A stretch of 64,000 nt of DNA, taken from positions 1-64,000 of the forward strand of contig JABMNH010000014.1 in NCBI GenBank assembly GCA_013205245.1, read 5' to 3'. The position numbers and the translations under genes were made by a program. The notes beneath the pieces were generated by a model. That model did not search any database. It worked only from the letters and a program-made list of their open reading frames with translations, and was not told where the DNA came from. Source of the stretch: Flavobacteriales bacterium (lineage in GTDB: Bacteria; Bacteroidota; Bacteroidia; Flavobacteriales; Flavobacteriaceae). Position 1 is the stretch's first letter; each line of letters starts with the position of its first letter. This document shows, piece by piece, positions 19,397 to 29,279 of this stretch.

Positions 19397-19687
19397 TTAT
19401 TTTAAATGGGCGTCTAACAAAGCATGTAATTTATCAAGCTTATTTTCGGCATCCATTATTTCCTTTTCATTATAAAGGTTTTTTACTTCTAACTTAGATG
19501 CAAATTGCAAAGCACTCATGGCTAAAACATCTTGCTTATCTTTTACAGCGTAATTTTGCTCAAATTTTTTAATCAGCTCATTTATCTTTTTAACCGCTAT
19601 CCTAATACCCTCTTCTTCTTCTGTCTTTACTGTTAACGGATAAATCCTATCGGCAATACTAACTTTTATTTTAAGCATTTCCTTCAT
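19397..19687 (-). CDS. zapA: Cell division protein ZapA
   Basis: A 96-residue protein that bundles FtsZ filaments at the septum. The N-terminal beta-strand head (LKIKVSIADRIYPLTV) and the following long helix (EEEGIRIAVKKINELIKKFEQ... to KLDKLHALL) give the ZapA head-plus-coiled-coil layout. The frame is open further upstream, but the ATG at 19687 gives a proper N terminus (MKEMLKIKV) and lies five bases after the stop of the upstream coiled-coil gene. It belongs to the operon running towards the 6S RNA and rny. Confidence 0.85.
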   Translation of the reverse strand: MKEMLKIKVSIADRIYPLTVKTEEEEGIRIAVKKINELIKKFEQNYAVKDKQDVLAMSALQFASKLEVKNLYNEKEIMDAENKLDKLHALLDAHLK

Positions 19688-19692
19688 TATTC

Positions 19693-19986
19693 TTATGCGT
19701 TGATAAGTTCTACACACCTATCAATATCACGAATAAGTGAATTAATTTTTTGTTTTGTTTTAAGTCTATCGTCTTTGCTGCCTCCTATGGTGTTTGCAAT
19801 TTTTAGGGCTTGAAATTTTTCTTCTAAATCAATATATTTTTGATTCTGATAAGATAATTCCTCAAGCAAACGCTTGTTTTCTTCGTTAAGATTGGTGTTG
19901 TTTTCTTGTAATTTTTGGTGTATTTTTAACAAGCTCAACAACTTACCTTCCAACAAATCAATCGTTTTCAAAAATCCTTCCATCAA
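19693..19986 (-). CDS. Small coiled-coil protein, ZapB-like
   Basis: A 97-residue, almost wholly helical protein. Heptad-like Leu/Ile spacing runs from residue 5 to about 65 (LLEGKLLSLLKIHQKL...). A short C-terminal helix (INSLIRDIDRCVELINA) follows a Gly-containing linker. It sits directly upstream of zapA, where flavobacteria keep a small coiled-coil partner, so a role at the Z-ring is a reasonable guess. No enzymatic motif is present. It leads the operon behind a full promoter. Confidence 0.65.
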   Translation of the reverse strand: MMEGFLKTIDLLEGKLLSLLKIHQKLQENNTNLNEENKRLLEELSYQNQKYIDLEEKFQALKIANTIGGSKDDRLKTKQKINSLIRDIDRCVELINA

Positions 19987-20011
19987 TTCAAAGACTGTAA
20001 ACTTATTCTTA

Positions 20012-20042
20012 CAAATCTAGCAACTGTTTTACACTTTAACAA
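20012..20042 (-). promoter_or_regulatory. Complete Bacteroidota promoter for the coiled-coil/zapA operon
   Basis: On the minus strand TTG (20040-20042), a 20-base spacer and TAGATTTG (20012-20019) match the TTG-N17-23-TAnnTTTG consensus exactly. This is the best two-part promoter I see in the window. The start codon is 26 bases downstream. Confidence 0.65.
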
Positions 20043-20157
20043 GGTATTTGATATCTATTTTTTGAATTAGCTAATTTTTTAGAAATAAAGCTTCTAAACA
20101 TCCTAATTATTTCTATTTTTACTTTGATTAATGATTTAATATTTCATTTTAAACTTA

Positions 20158-21855
20158 ATGTATAAAAAAGGCCTCTTTATATTACTTCTCATTGTTATTT
20201 GCAATGCATATTCACAACAAGAATATCCAAAAAATTATTTTGAAAAACCATTAAATATCCCTTTTATTCTTGCTGGCACTTTTGGCGAATTGCGCAGCAA
20301 TCATTTTCATTCTGGCATAGATATAAAAACAAAAAACCATGAAGGGCTTCCTGTTAAAGCTATAGCCGACGGCTATATTTCTAGAATTAAAATTGGCTGG
20401 TGGGGTTATGGAAAAGCTATTTATATAACACACCCAAATGGCTTTACAAGTGTGTATGCCCATTTAAAAAAATTCGCTCCAAAAATTGAAGCGTACGTCA
20501 AAAAAAATCAATATAAAAAACAGTCTTTTGAGATTCAGTTGTTTCCTAAAAAAGAAGATTTTCTTTTAAAAAAAGGCAATCTTATTGCTTATTCTGGAAA
20601 CACTGGCGGCTCAACTGGACCTCATTTACATTTTGAAATTAGAAATACTCAAACCGAGGAACCCATCAACCCGATGTTATTTAGCTATAACATTCCTGAT
20701 ACTAAAAAACCAGTTATTTCAAAACTTATGGCCTATCCGTTAAACGATACTTCACAAGTTAACCAGTCAAATTTACCTGTCGAAATTCAATTTAAACGCT
20801 TGAATAATGGCAATTATATGGCTGATAATATAACTGCTTATGGCAACATTGGTTTCGGCATAAAAACCTTCGACCGACAAGATGCTGCTTTTAACAGAAA
20901 TGGCATTTACGATTTATCGCTTAAGCAAAACGGCCATTTAAAATACCATCATACATTAGAAAAATTTTCTTTCGACAATACGAAGTACATAAATCTATTT
21001 ATGGATTATAAAGCTTATTTTTCTGATCAACAAGCCATTCAAAAATGTTTTATAGAAGAAAAAAATAAACTCAATATTTACAATAAATCATTGGGTGATG
21101 GGCAACTTGAAATTTTGGATAGTTTGAATTATAGCATCACCATTTTATCTAAAGACTTTAAAAATAATACAGCTCAAATTTTAATCCCCGTTGGAGGCCA
21201 AAAGGACAGCATTTTAGTAAAAAAACAAGCTATTAAAACTGATTATTTTATAGATAACAATTTGTCTAATAAATTTGATTTGAATAACGTAAATGTTACC
21301 TTCCCTAAAAACACATTTTACACCGATTTTTATTTAGACTTTAAAGTTAATCAAGACACTGCTTTTGTAGGATCAAATACACGCCCTTTAGATAAAAATT
21401 ATACCTTGACTTTTATTACAGATTCTCTAAAAATTGCAGATAAATCGAAATTATATATCGCCCAAATTGTCAAAAATAAATACACAAATTATCAAGCTAC
21501 GCGTTATAAAGAAAATGAAATATACACTTCAATAAATACTTTAGGTACTTATGCCCTTAAACAAGATACCATAAAACCGACCATAGAACTTGTCAATTTT
21601 AAAAACAAACAATGGCTCACAAAATATAGTTTTTTAAAAATTAAAATTACCGATAAAGATTCTGGTATTAAAAATTACAAAGCAACCATAGATGGCGTTT
21701 GGGTTTTGTTTGAATACGATGCTAAAAAAGATCTTTTAACATATAATTTTTCTGATAAAAAATTCAAATCCGCAAAACATCAACTTAAATTAAGCGTTAC
21801 CGATAATGTAGATAATACTAAAGTGTATATTGCAACGTTTTTTAGAAAAAAATAA
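20158..21855 (+). CDS. Secreted M23-family (LytM) metallopeptidase
   Basis: A 565-residue protein exported by a signal peptide ending NAYSQ. The zinc endopeptidase domain lies near the N terminus. HSGID gives the HxxxD ligands (His51, Asp55) and TGPHLHFEIR gives HxH (His156, His158), so all zinc-site residues are present. Such enzymes cut peptidoglycan cross-bridges or other Gly-rich peptides. The unusual part is the roughly 390-residue C-terminal region of beta-rich, unassigned sequence, which may hold Ig-like domains for binding or regulation. The next gene, a TonB receptor, starts ten bases after the stop, so the two probably form one operon. Confidence 0.88.
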   Translation: MYKKGLFILLLIVICNAYSQQEYPKNYFEKPLNIPFILAGTFGELRSNHFHSGIDIKTKNHEGLPVKAIADGYISRIKIGWWGYGKAIYITHPNGFTSVYAHLKKFAPKIEAYVKKNQYKKQSFEIQLFPKKEDFLLKKGNLIAYSGNTGGSTGPHLHFEIRNTQTEEPINPMLFSYNIPDTKKPVISKLMAYPLNDTSQVNQSNLPVEIQFKRLNNGNYMADNITAYGNIGFGIKTFDRQDAAFNRNGIYDLSLKQNGHLKYHHTLEKFSFDNTKYINLFMDYKAYFSDQQAIQKCFIEEKNKLNIYNKSLGDGQLEILDSLNYSITILSKDFKNNTAQILIPVGGQKDSILVKKQAIKTDYFIDNNLSNKFDLNNVNVTFPKNTFYTDFYLDFKVNQDTAFVGSNTRPLDKNYTLTFITDSLKIADKSKLYIAQIVKNKYTNYQATRYKENEIYTSINTLGTYALKQDTIKPTIELVNFKNKQWLTKYSFLKIKITDKDSGIKNYKATIDGVWVLFEYDAKKDLLTYNFSDKKFKSAKHQLKLSVTDNVDNTKVYIATFFRKK

Positions 21856-21864
21856 ACCCATAAT

Positions 21865-24321
21865 TTGAAATCACTCTTTTTCACACTCTTCCTATTTTCT
21901 ATTTCAATCTTTATTGGCAATGCACAAACAGCATCCGTTAAGGGGAAAGTAACCGATAATAATGGCGTTGCTATTGAAGGCGTCGCCGTTAGCTACGGAA
22001 AGAGGGGCACAATAACAGATAGAATTGGTTTTTACAATATAAAAATTCCAGAAAACACCCTATTTACTTTAACATTTAGCCATGTTGCTTATGTAAGTGT
22101 AAAAAAACGCGTCAAAGTACTACACAATAGAACAGTTGTATTTTCTCCAAAAATGCAGTTAAAAACAGAGAAAATTGATGCCATCACTATAAAAAATAAC
22201 AAAAAAGAAGCCCAAGGCATTACCAAAATAAAAAGTAAAAATGTACGTATTATTCCTGGTGCAAATGCTGGTGTAGAAAATATTTTAAAAACACTGCCAG
22301 GTGTAAATTCAAGCAACGAATTAAGCACACAATACAATGTGCGTGGCGGTAATTTTGACGAAAATCTGGTTTATGTTAACGGCATTGAAGTTTATCGCCC
22401 ATTTTTAATCAGGTCAGGAAAACAAGAAGGACTTAGTTTTGTAAATCCGTTTTTAACACAAAATATCAACTTTTCTGCGGGTGGTTTTCAGGCCAAATAT
22501 GGCGATAAAATGTCGTCTGTTTTAGATATAACGTATAAAATTCCTAAACGATTTGGCTTAAACGTAAACGGTAGTTTTTTAGGAGCCAACCTTACCTACG
22601 AAGACATTCTCTACAATAATAGAATAAGTGCCTTAGTGGGTTTGCGTTACAGAAATAACAGTTTATTGGTTAATAGTGGTGAAAGCAATGGCAATTTTAA
22701 ACCCAATTTTACCGATTTGCAATCGTATTTTAGTTTCTTAGCTACTAATAAATTGACGATTGATTTTCTTGGTAATTTAAGCCTTAACAATTATATAGAC
22801 GAACCCGTTACACGAATTTCTAACTTTGGCACTATAGCAAATCCTGTGGCGTTAATTGTAAATTACGAAGGCAAAGAAAAAGACAAGTATCTTACAGTTT
22901 TTGGCGCTTTAAAAAGCACATATAAATATAATGATGATTTAACTTTTAATTTAACAGCATCTGCTTACAACACACAAGAAGAAGAACATTTCGACACTTT
23001 TGCTTTTTATAGCTTAGGCGATGTGAATGCCGATTTTGGTTCAGATAATTTTGGTGATGTAGAAAATTCTGTGGCAATAGGCTCTCAATTAAATCATGCC
23101 AGAAACGATTTAGACGCCTTAATTAGCACAGCAGAAATTAAAGGCAGTTACTTAAAGGACAACACCCATATTGAAGCGGGAATTAAATACCAACACGAAG
23201 ATATTAAAGACCGCCTTATTGAATGGGAAGTTATAGATTCGGCAGGTTTTTCTATAAGACCGCCTCATTTTGTACCAAGAAATGACCAACCTTATTTACC
23301 TTACACAGGACCTATTGTACCATTTAACGGTGTTAGAGCTACCAATAAAATTCAGATTAACCGATTTATGGGTTTTGCCCAATACAGCAAAATTGATTAT
23401 ATAAACGATACTAAAGTATGGTATAACTTTGGTGTGAGAGCGCAACACTGGCAGGTTAATGGCACTGGCATCGATTCAAAAAGCCACACCATTATTAGTC
23501 CGAGAGCCCAATTTGCAATAAAACCAAACTGGGATAAAGACATGCTCTTTAGAATTGCGGCAGGCGTCTATCAACAACCGCCATTTTACAGAGAATTACG
23601 TGATTCTTTAGGTGCTGTTCATCCAGAATTGGAAGCTCAAAAATCTTTTCATATTGTTTTAGGAAACGAGTACAGTTATAAAATGTGGGGCAGACCGTTT
23701 AAACTTGTAACCGAACTTTATTATAAAAATCTGACCAATGTTAATCCGTTTACGGTAGAAAATGTGCGCATCCGCTACAGCGCAAAAAATAACGCTACAG
23801 CTTATGCAACGGGTCTAGACATCAGATTAAATGGCGAATTTGTACCCGGAACAGAATCTTGGGTAAGTTTTGGTTATTTGAGTACAAAAGAAAATATTGA
23901 CGGCCGCGGATTTATTGCCAGACCAACCGACCAGCGCTTAAAATTTGCGGTGCTTTTTCAAGATTATGTCCCTAATTACCCAAATCTTAAAATGTATATG
24001 AATTTGGTTTATAATACAGGTGTTCCGGGTGGTTCTCCTGCTTTTGCCGATCCTTATCTTTTTCAAAATCGTTTGCCGGATTACAAACGTGCCGATATTG
24101 GTATTTCGTATATTTTGGTTGATGGAACAAAACCATCGCGTAGTTTTAGAAATTTACGTGCCAAACAATTTTCAGTTGGATTCGAAATTTTTAATCTCTT
24201 TGATGTTCAGAACACCATTTCTAATACTTGGGTAAGAGATGCCTCTTCAAAATTATCTTTTGCAGTACCCAATCGACTAACTGGACGTGTGTTTAATATA
24301 AAAATGGATATTACATTTTAA
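21865..24321 (+). CDS. TonB-dependent receptor with CarboxypepD_reg-like domain
   Basis: An 818-residue outer-membrane receptor. A signal peptide (to about residue 21, IGNAQ) precedes a CarboxypepD_reg-like domain (VKGKVTDNNGVAIEGV), a plug (ILKTLPGVNSS... and YNVRGGNFDENLVYVNG) and a barrel ending in Phe as expected for BAM substrates. No SusD follows, so it is not a glycan SusC. The start is a TTG, chosen because it alone gives a full signal peptide. It lies ten bases after the M23 peptidase stop, implying coupled translation. The substrate is unknown. Confidence 0.9.
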   Translation: MKSLFFTLFLFSISIFIGNAQTASVKGKVTDNNGVAIEGVAVSYGKRGTITDRIGFYNIKIPENTLFTLTFSHVAYVSVKKRVKVLHNRTVVFSPKMQLKTEKIDAITIKNNKKEAQGITKIKSKNVRIIPGANAGVENILKTLPGVNSSNELSTQYNVRGGNFDENLVYVNGIEVYRPFLIRSGKQEGLSFVNPFLTQNINFSAGGFQAKYGDKMSSVLDITYKIPKRFGLNVNGSFLGANLTYEDILYNNRISALVGLRYRNNSLLVNSGESNGNFKPNFTDLQSYFSFLATNKLTIDFLGNLSLNNYIDEPVTRISNFGTIANPVALIVNYEGKEKDKYLTVFGALKSTYKYNDDLTFNLTASAYNTQEEEHFDTFAFYSLGDVNADFGSDNFGDVENSVAIGSQLNHARNDLDALISTAEIKGSYLKDNTHIEAGIKYQHEDIKDRLIEWEVIDSAGFSIRPPHFVPRNDQPYLPYTGPIVPFNGVRATNKIQINRFMGFAQYSKIDYINDTKVWYNFGVRAQHWQVNGTGIDSKSHTIISPRAQFAIKPNWDKDMLFRIAAGVYQQPPFYRELRDSLGAVHPELEAQKSFHIVLGNEYSYKMWGRPFKLVTELYYKNLTNVNPFTVENVRIRYSAKNNATAYATGLDIRLNGEFVPGTESWVSFGYLSTKENIDGRGFIARPTDQRLKFAVLFQDYVPNYPNLKMYMNLVYNTGVPGGSPAFADPYLFQNRLPDYKRADIGISYILVDGTKPSRSFRNLRAKQFSVGFEIFNLFDVQNTISNTWVRDASSKLSFAVPNRLTGRVFNIKMDITF

Positions 24322-24367
24322 ACCTTTTTGTACTTTAGTGGTCTAATACCAAACTAGAATCAAAATA

Positions 24368-24910
24368 GTGGATAGCGAAAAGCAGCTTATAACACAATTA
24401 CAAAATACCCAAACACAAGATAAAGCCTTTAGAACTTTAATGGGTTTATATAAAGAACGCTTGTATTGGCATATTCGTAATATCGTAAAATCGCATAATG
24501 ATGCTGATGATGTGTTGCAAAATGCCTTTATAAAAGTTTATAGAAATATCAGTAATTTTAAGGGAGATAGCAAGTTATATTCTTGGATGTATCGCATTGC
24601 GACAAACGAATCGATTACACATTTAAACAAAAAAGCAAAACAGCAACAAGTAAGTGTAGAAGATGTACAGATTCAGTTGGCTGCCAGTTTGCACGCCGAT
24701 AATTATTTTAGTGGCGATGAAATACAAGAAAAATTACAAAAAGCCTTGGTTTTATTACCAACAAAACAGCAATTGGTTTTTAATATGAAGTATTTTGATA
24801 ACATGAAATATGATGATATTTCGGATGTTTTAGGCACTTCGGTAGGTGCTTTAAAAGCCTCTTATCACCATGCTGTGAAAAAAATAGAACATTATTTAAC
24901 AAACTCTTAA
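24368..24910 (+). CDS. ECF-type RNA polymerase sigma factor
   Basis: A 180-residue sigma-70-family factor. Region 2 spans about residues 15-85 (HIRNIVKSHNDADDVLQNAFIKVYRNI... and SWMYRIATNESI). Region 4 spans about 118-175, with a helix-turn-helix ending LGTSVGALKASYHHAVKKIE. The start is GTG. It leads a three-gene set with a membrane protein and a Spy-like periplasmic protein, the standard flavobacterial arrangement in which the second gene probably holds the sigma factor and the third senses envelope stress. Confidence 0.93.
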   Translation: MDSEKQLITQLQNTQTQDKAFRTLMGLYKERLYWHIRNIVKSHNDADDVLQNAFIKVYRNISNFKGDSKLYSWMYRIATNESITHLNKKAKQQQVSVEDVQIQLAASLHADNYFSGDEIQEKLQKALVLLPTKQQLVFNMKYFDNMKYDDISDVLGTSVGALKASYHHAVKKIEHYLTNS

Positions 24911-24944
24911 ACCTTTTTGAATAAAAAATGTCTAAAAAGATAGA

Positions 24945-25448
24945 ATGAAAAACGCTAAAAAACATATTGATATAGAAGCCTTAAATTATAAGAATGCTGG
25001 CTTTAGTACTCCCAAAAATTATTTTGAGGGCATTGAAACAAAGGTTTTTGCTAAAATTAATTCGGATATTCCAGATAATTATTTTGATTCTATTGAAGAC
25101 AAAGTCTTTGCAAAATTAGCATCTGAAAAACAGACCGTAAAAGTCATTTCTTTCAAATCACGCATTGTAAAACGTTTTATACCGATACTTGCCGCAGCAT
25201 CTTTAGTCTTATTTATCGGATTAAATTTTTTAAACAAATCTGAAACAACAACTTTCGATTCTCTTGAAATAAGTGATATCAGTACGTGGCTAGATTCAGA
25301 AAATAATATAACTCACACTTATGCTTTAGGTGCTTTATTAGATACAGATGACATCACAACACTATCAAATACAAGCACTTTAGAAGATATACAGCTTTTA
25401 AACTATTTAGATAACATCAATTTAGAAGACCTCAATTTAAACAATTAA
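24945..25448 (+). CDS. Single-pass membrane protein, putative anti-sigma factor with duplicated N-terminal motif
   Basis: A 167-residue protein with a cytoplasmic N-terminal part of about 75 residues, one transmembrane helix (about 80-98, FIPILAAASLVLFIGLNFL) and a periplasmic acidic tail. The N-terminal part holds an internal duplication: PKNYFEGIETKVFAKI and, 22 residues later, PDNYFDSIEDKVFAKL. There is no zinc anti-sigma HxxxCxxC motif. Its place directly after the sigma gene makes an anti-sigma role likely, with the paired motif as candidate sigma-binding element. That is inference; I recognise no named family beyond this context. Confidence 0.65.
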   Translation: MKNAKKHIDIEALNYKNAGFSTPKNYFEGIETKVFAKINSDIPDNYFDSIEDKVFAKLASEKQTVKVISFKSRIVKRFIPILAAASLVLFIGLNFLNKSETTTFDSLEISDISTWLDSENNITHTYALGALLDTDDITTLSNTSTLEDIQLLNYLDNINLEDLNLNN

Positions 25449-25451
25449 GTC

Positions 25452-25946
25452 ATGAAAAAAACACTACTCTTATTAATCACTTTAGTACTTGTGGCATCAA
25501 GTATTAAAGCACAGCACAGACCTCCTGGATTTAAAAATAATGATAAAATTAAAGCCTTAAAAACGGGCTATATTACCGATGCTTTAAATTTAACATCAAA
25601 AGAAGCAGAAAAATTTTGGCCCATTTATAACGTTTACGACAAAAAAATTATGGATTTGCGTTTTGAAAAATCTCGCGAACTAAGAGATAAAATTAAAACC
25701 CGTGAAGATTTTGATGCCTTAAAAGAAAAAGAGGCCGAACAGCTTTTAAATGATTTTATAAATATTGAAAAAGATATTCTTGCCGCCAAAAACGATTTAA
25801 ACAAACAGTTACTAAAGGTTATTTCTGCTAAAAAAATATTAAAACTCTATAAAGCAGAAGACGATTTTAACAGACGTTTATTACAACGCTTGCAAGGCAG
25901 GAAAGGCCCAAATCAACGACAAGGACAAGGCCCTGGCAGAAATTAA
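25452..25946 (+). CDS. Spy/CpxP-like periplasmic protein of the ECF sigma operon
   Basis: A 164-residue secreted protein (signal peptide ending SSIKAQ). It is almost all alpha-helical and rich in charged residues, with LTSKEAEKFWPIYNVYDKKI recalling the LTxxQ/Spy-CpxP motif that binds misfolded periplasmic proteins. The tail is a basic Gly/Gln/Arg-rich stretch (GRKGPNQRQGQG). It starts three bases after the previous stop, so it is co-expressed with the sigma factor and its putative anti-sigma. Homologues in this position are often labelled sensor of ECF-type sigma factor. Confidence 0.75.
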   Translation: MKKTLLLLITLVLVASSIKAQHRPPGFKNNDKIKALKTGYITDALNLTSKEAEKFWPIYNVYDKKIMDLRFEKSRELRDKIKTREDFDALKEKEAEQLLNDFINIEKDILAAKNDLNKQLLKVISAKKILKLYKAEDDFNRRLLQRLQGRKGPNQRQGQGPGRN

Positions 25947-25971
25947 TCTTTTCCAGATTATCCTATAAAAA

Positions 25972-25999
25972 TAAACCACGCTTTAAGGCGTGGCTTTAT
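25972..25999. terminator. Bidirectional terminator between the ECF operon and the ABC-F gene
   Basis: CCACGC (25976-25981) pairs with GCGTGG (25988-25993) over a six-base loop. It is flanked by TTTATTTTTATTT on the plus side and by A-rich sequence, which reads as T on the minus strand, on the other. It serves both convergent units. Confidence 0.75.
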
Positions 26000-26001
26000 T
26001 T

Positions 26002-27681
<1,680 letters not shown>

Positions 27682-27742
27682 CTAATTATTTTTATGTTAC
27701 ATAATTTAACAGCACGTTAACAATTAAAACGGGCTATAAGCT

Positions 27743-27750
27743 TAATTTTG
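27743..27750 (+). promoter_or_regulatory. -7 promoter element for the TlpA-like lipoprotein gene
   Basis: TAATTTTG is an exact match, 39 bases before the ATG at 27790. Confidence 0.45.
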
Positions 27751-27789
27751 TAGCTAGTCAAGTTTTTAAACGCTTGCTAAAAATATTTA

Positions 27790-29205
27790 ATGACAAATTA
27801 TTTAAAAATATTGTTTCTTGGCACCATTGTGGGTCTGATTTCTTTTGGATGTGATCATTCAAGGGCTGATGATACCCTCTCTTATTTTGGTGGTCAGATT
27901 GTAAATCCTAAATCTACAAAGGTCTATTTTTTAAAAAATGATAAATATTTAGATTCTTGCATCTTAAATAAGCACAATAACTTTTCATTCGAATTTAAAA
28001 ACTTAGCCTCTGGTTTATATACCTTTAGCCATGGTAATGAATATCAATATGTCTTTTTTAAAAAAAGTGATAGTATAATTATTCGCTTAAATACGTGGGA
28101 TTTTGACGAATCTCTTGTTTTTAGTGGCAAAGGTGCCGAACGTAATAATTTTTTAATTAATTTATTATTGACGAATGAAAAAGAAGAAATTTTATTCAAT
28201 CCTTATTATAAACTTCAGTCTAAAGAATTTGAAGTCAAAATAGATTCTGTACTTCAATTAAAAACAACTTTGTTTAAACAATTTGAAACAAATACAAAAG
28301 AAACATCTGCCTATTTTAATAAATTAGTCAATGTTGCCATTAGCTACCCTCTTTACAGAAAAAAAGAAAATTATACGCATTATCACAAACGCCTATTAAA
28401 ATCTGATAACTTTCCCGAAACCAATGCTTCTTTTTACGCTTATAGAAAGAATTTAAATTTAAACGATAGCAGTTTGGTGTATTTTTTCCCCTATAGAAAT
28501 TATATCAATAGTTTTCTTCATCACAATGCCTACGAAAAAAAATACGCGAACCCTGAAACCAATATTGCTTTAAATATTATTGAAAATACAGTTGAAACTA
28601 TTCACGAGAAAGAACTTAAAAATTTCTTTTTATATACAATTATTTCTGAAAGTTTTTTCAAGCACAATATCACCTATAATCTTTCTGATAATCAAAGACA
28701 ACAAGCGCTCGATTTATTTTACAAAAACTGTACTGATGCAGAAATGCTTACCGAAGTAAAACAATTGGCCTTTGATTTTGGAAATATAAAAAAAGGGACA
28801 AAATTATTTGATTTTAATGTTATTAATACTGGTGGTGAAATTTTAGAATCCTCAACTATTTTAAATAATAAGAAAACCGTCTTGTATTTTTGGTCAAAAA
28901 AATTAATCAATGTCAACAACCTTTCAAGAAGGGTTTTGTATTTACATAGAAAATATCCTGGTTTAAATTTTGTGGGTATTAATATTGATGACTCAAAAGA
29001 GACCTGGTTAAAATCTGTCATTTTTAAAAATTCAACTTCAAAAAATCAGTTTCAACTAGCAGAGAAATGTGTGATGCGTAATTTTATTACAGCTAAGACA
29101 CCCCGCATCATATTATTAAACAATAATTCTATTGTAAAAAATGGCTTTACTGTCTTTTGGGCAGAAGATTTTAACAAGCAATTAGAGGCATTACAAAAAA
29201 ACTGA
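27790..29205 (+). CDS. Lipoprotein with TlpA/thioredoxin-like C-terminal fold lacking the CxxC
   Basis: A 471-residue protein with a lipoprotein signal (hydrophobic run, then SFGC at residues 18-21), so envelope-anchored. The N-terminal part (about 30-110) resembles the DUF4369-type beta domain found before TlpA domains. The middle is helical. The C-terminal 140 residues follow the TlpA pattern: GTKLFDFNVINTGGE, then TVLYFWSKK, LHRKYPGLNFVGINID and a cis-Pro-like KTPRIILL. At the redox position, where WCxxC is expected, the sequence is FWSKKLIN, so no cysteines remain. It is probably a binding or structural protein rather than a reductase. Confidence 0.65.
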   Translation: MTNYLKILFLGTIVGLISFGCDHSRADDTLSYFGGQIVNPKSTKVYFLKNDKYLDSCILNKHNNFSFEFKNLASGLYTFSHGNEYQYVFFKKSDSIIIRLNTWDFDESLVFSGKGAERNNFLINLLLTNEKEEILFNPYYKLQSKEFEVKIDSVLQLKTTLFKQFETNTKETSAYFNKLVNVAISYPLYRKKENYTHYHKRLLKSDNFPETNASFYAYRKNLNLNDSSLVYFFPYRNYINSFLHHNAYEKKYANPETNIALNIIENTVETIHEKELKNFFLYTIISESFFKHNITYNLSDNQRQQALDLFYKNCTDAEMLTEVKQLAFDFGNIKKGTKLFDFNVINTGGEILESSTILNNKKTVLYFWSKKLINVNNLSRRVLYLHRKYPGLNFVGINIDDSKETWLKSVIFKNSTSKNQFQLAEKCVMRNFITAKTPRIILLNNNSIVKNGFTVFWAEDFNKQLEALQKN

Positions 29206-29207
29206 TT

Positions 29208-29265
29208 TTAACCTCTTTAACAAAAAATTAAACCTACCTTTGCAACCTTTTAAAAAAGAGGTTAA
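29208..29265. promoter_or_regulatory. Perfect 11-base inverted repeat around the DEAD-helicase promoter
   Basis: TTAACCTCTTT (29208-29218) and AAAGAGGTTAA (29255-29265) are exact reverse complements, 36 bases apart. They bracket the -7 box at 29235. The right arm should lie in the 5' leader. It could be a regulator dyad or an RNA hairpin ending the previous gene. Confidence 0.4.
29235..29242 (+). promoter_or_regulatory. -7 promoter element for the DEAD-box helicase gene
   Basis: TACCTTTG followed by C is an exact match, 37 bases before the ATG. Confidence 0.55.
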
Positions 29266-29279
29266 ATACATATTATATA

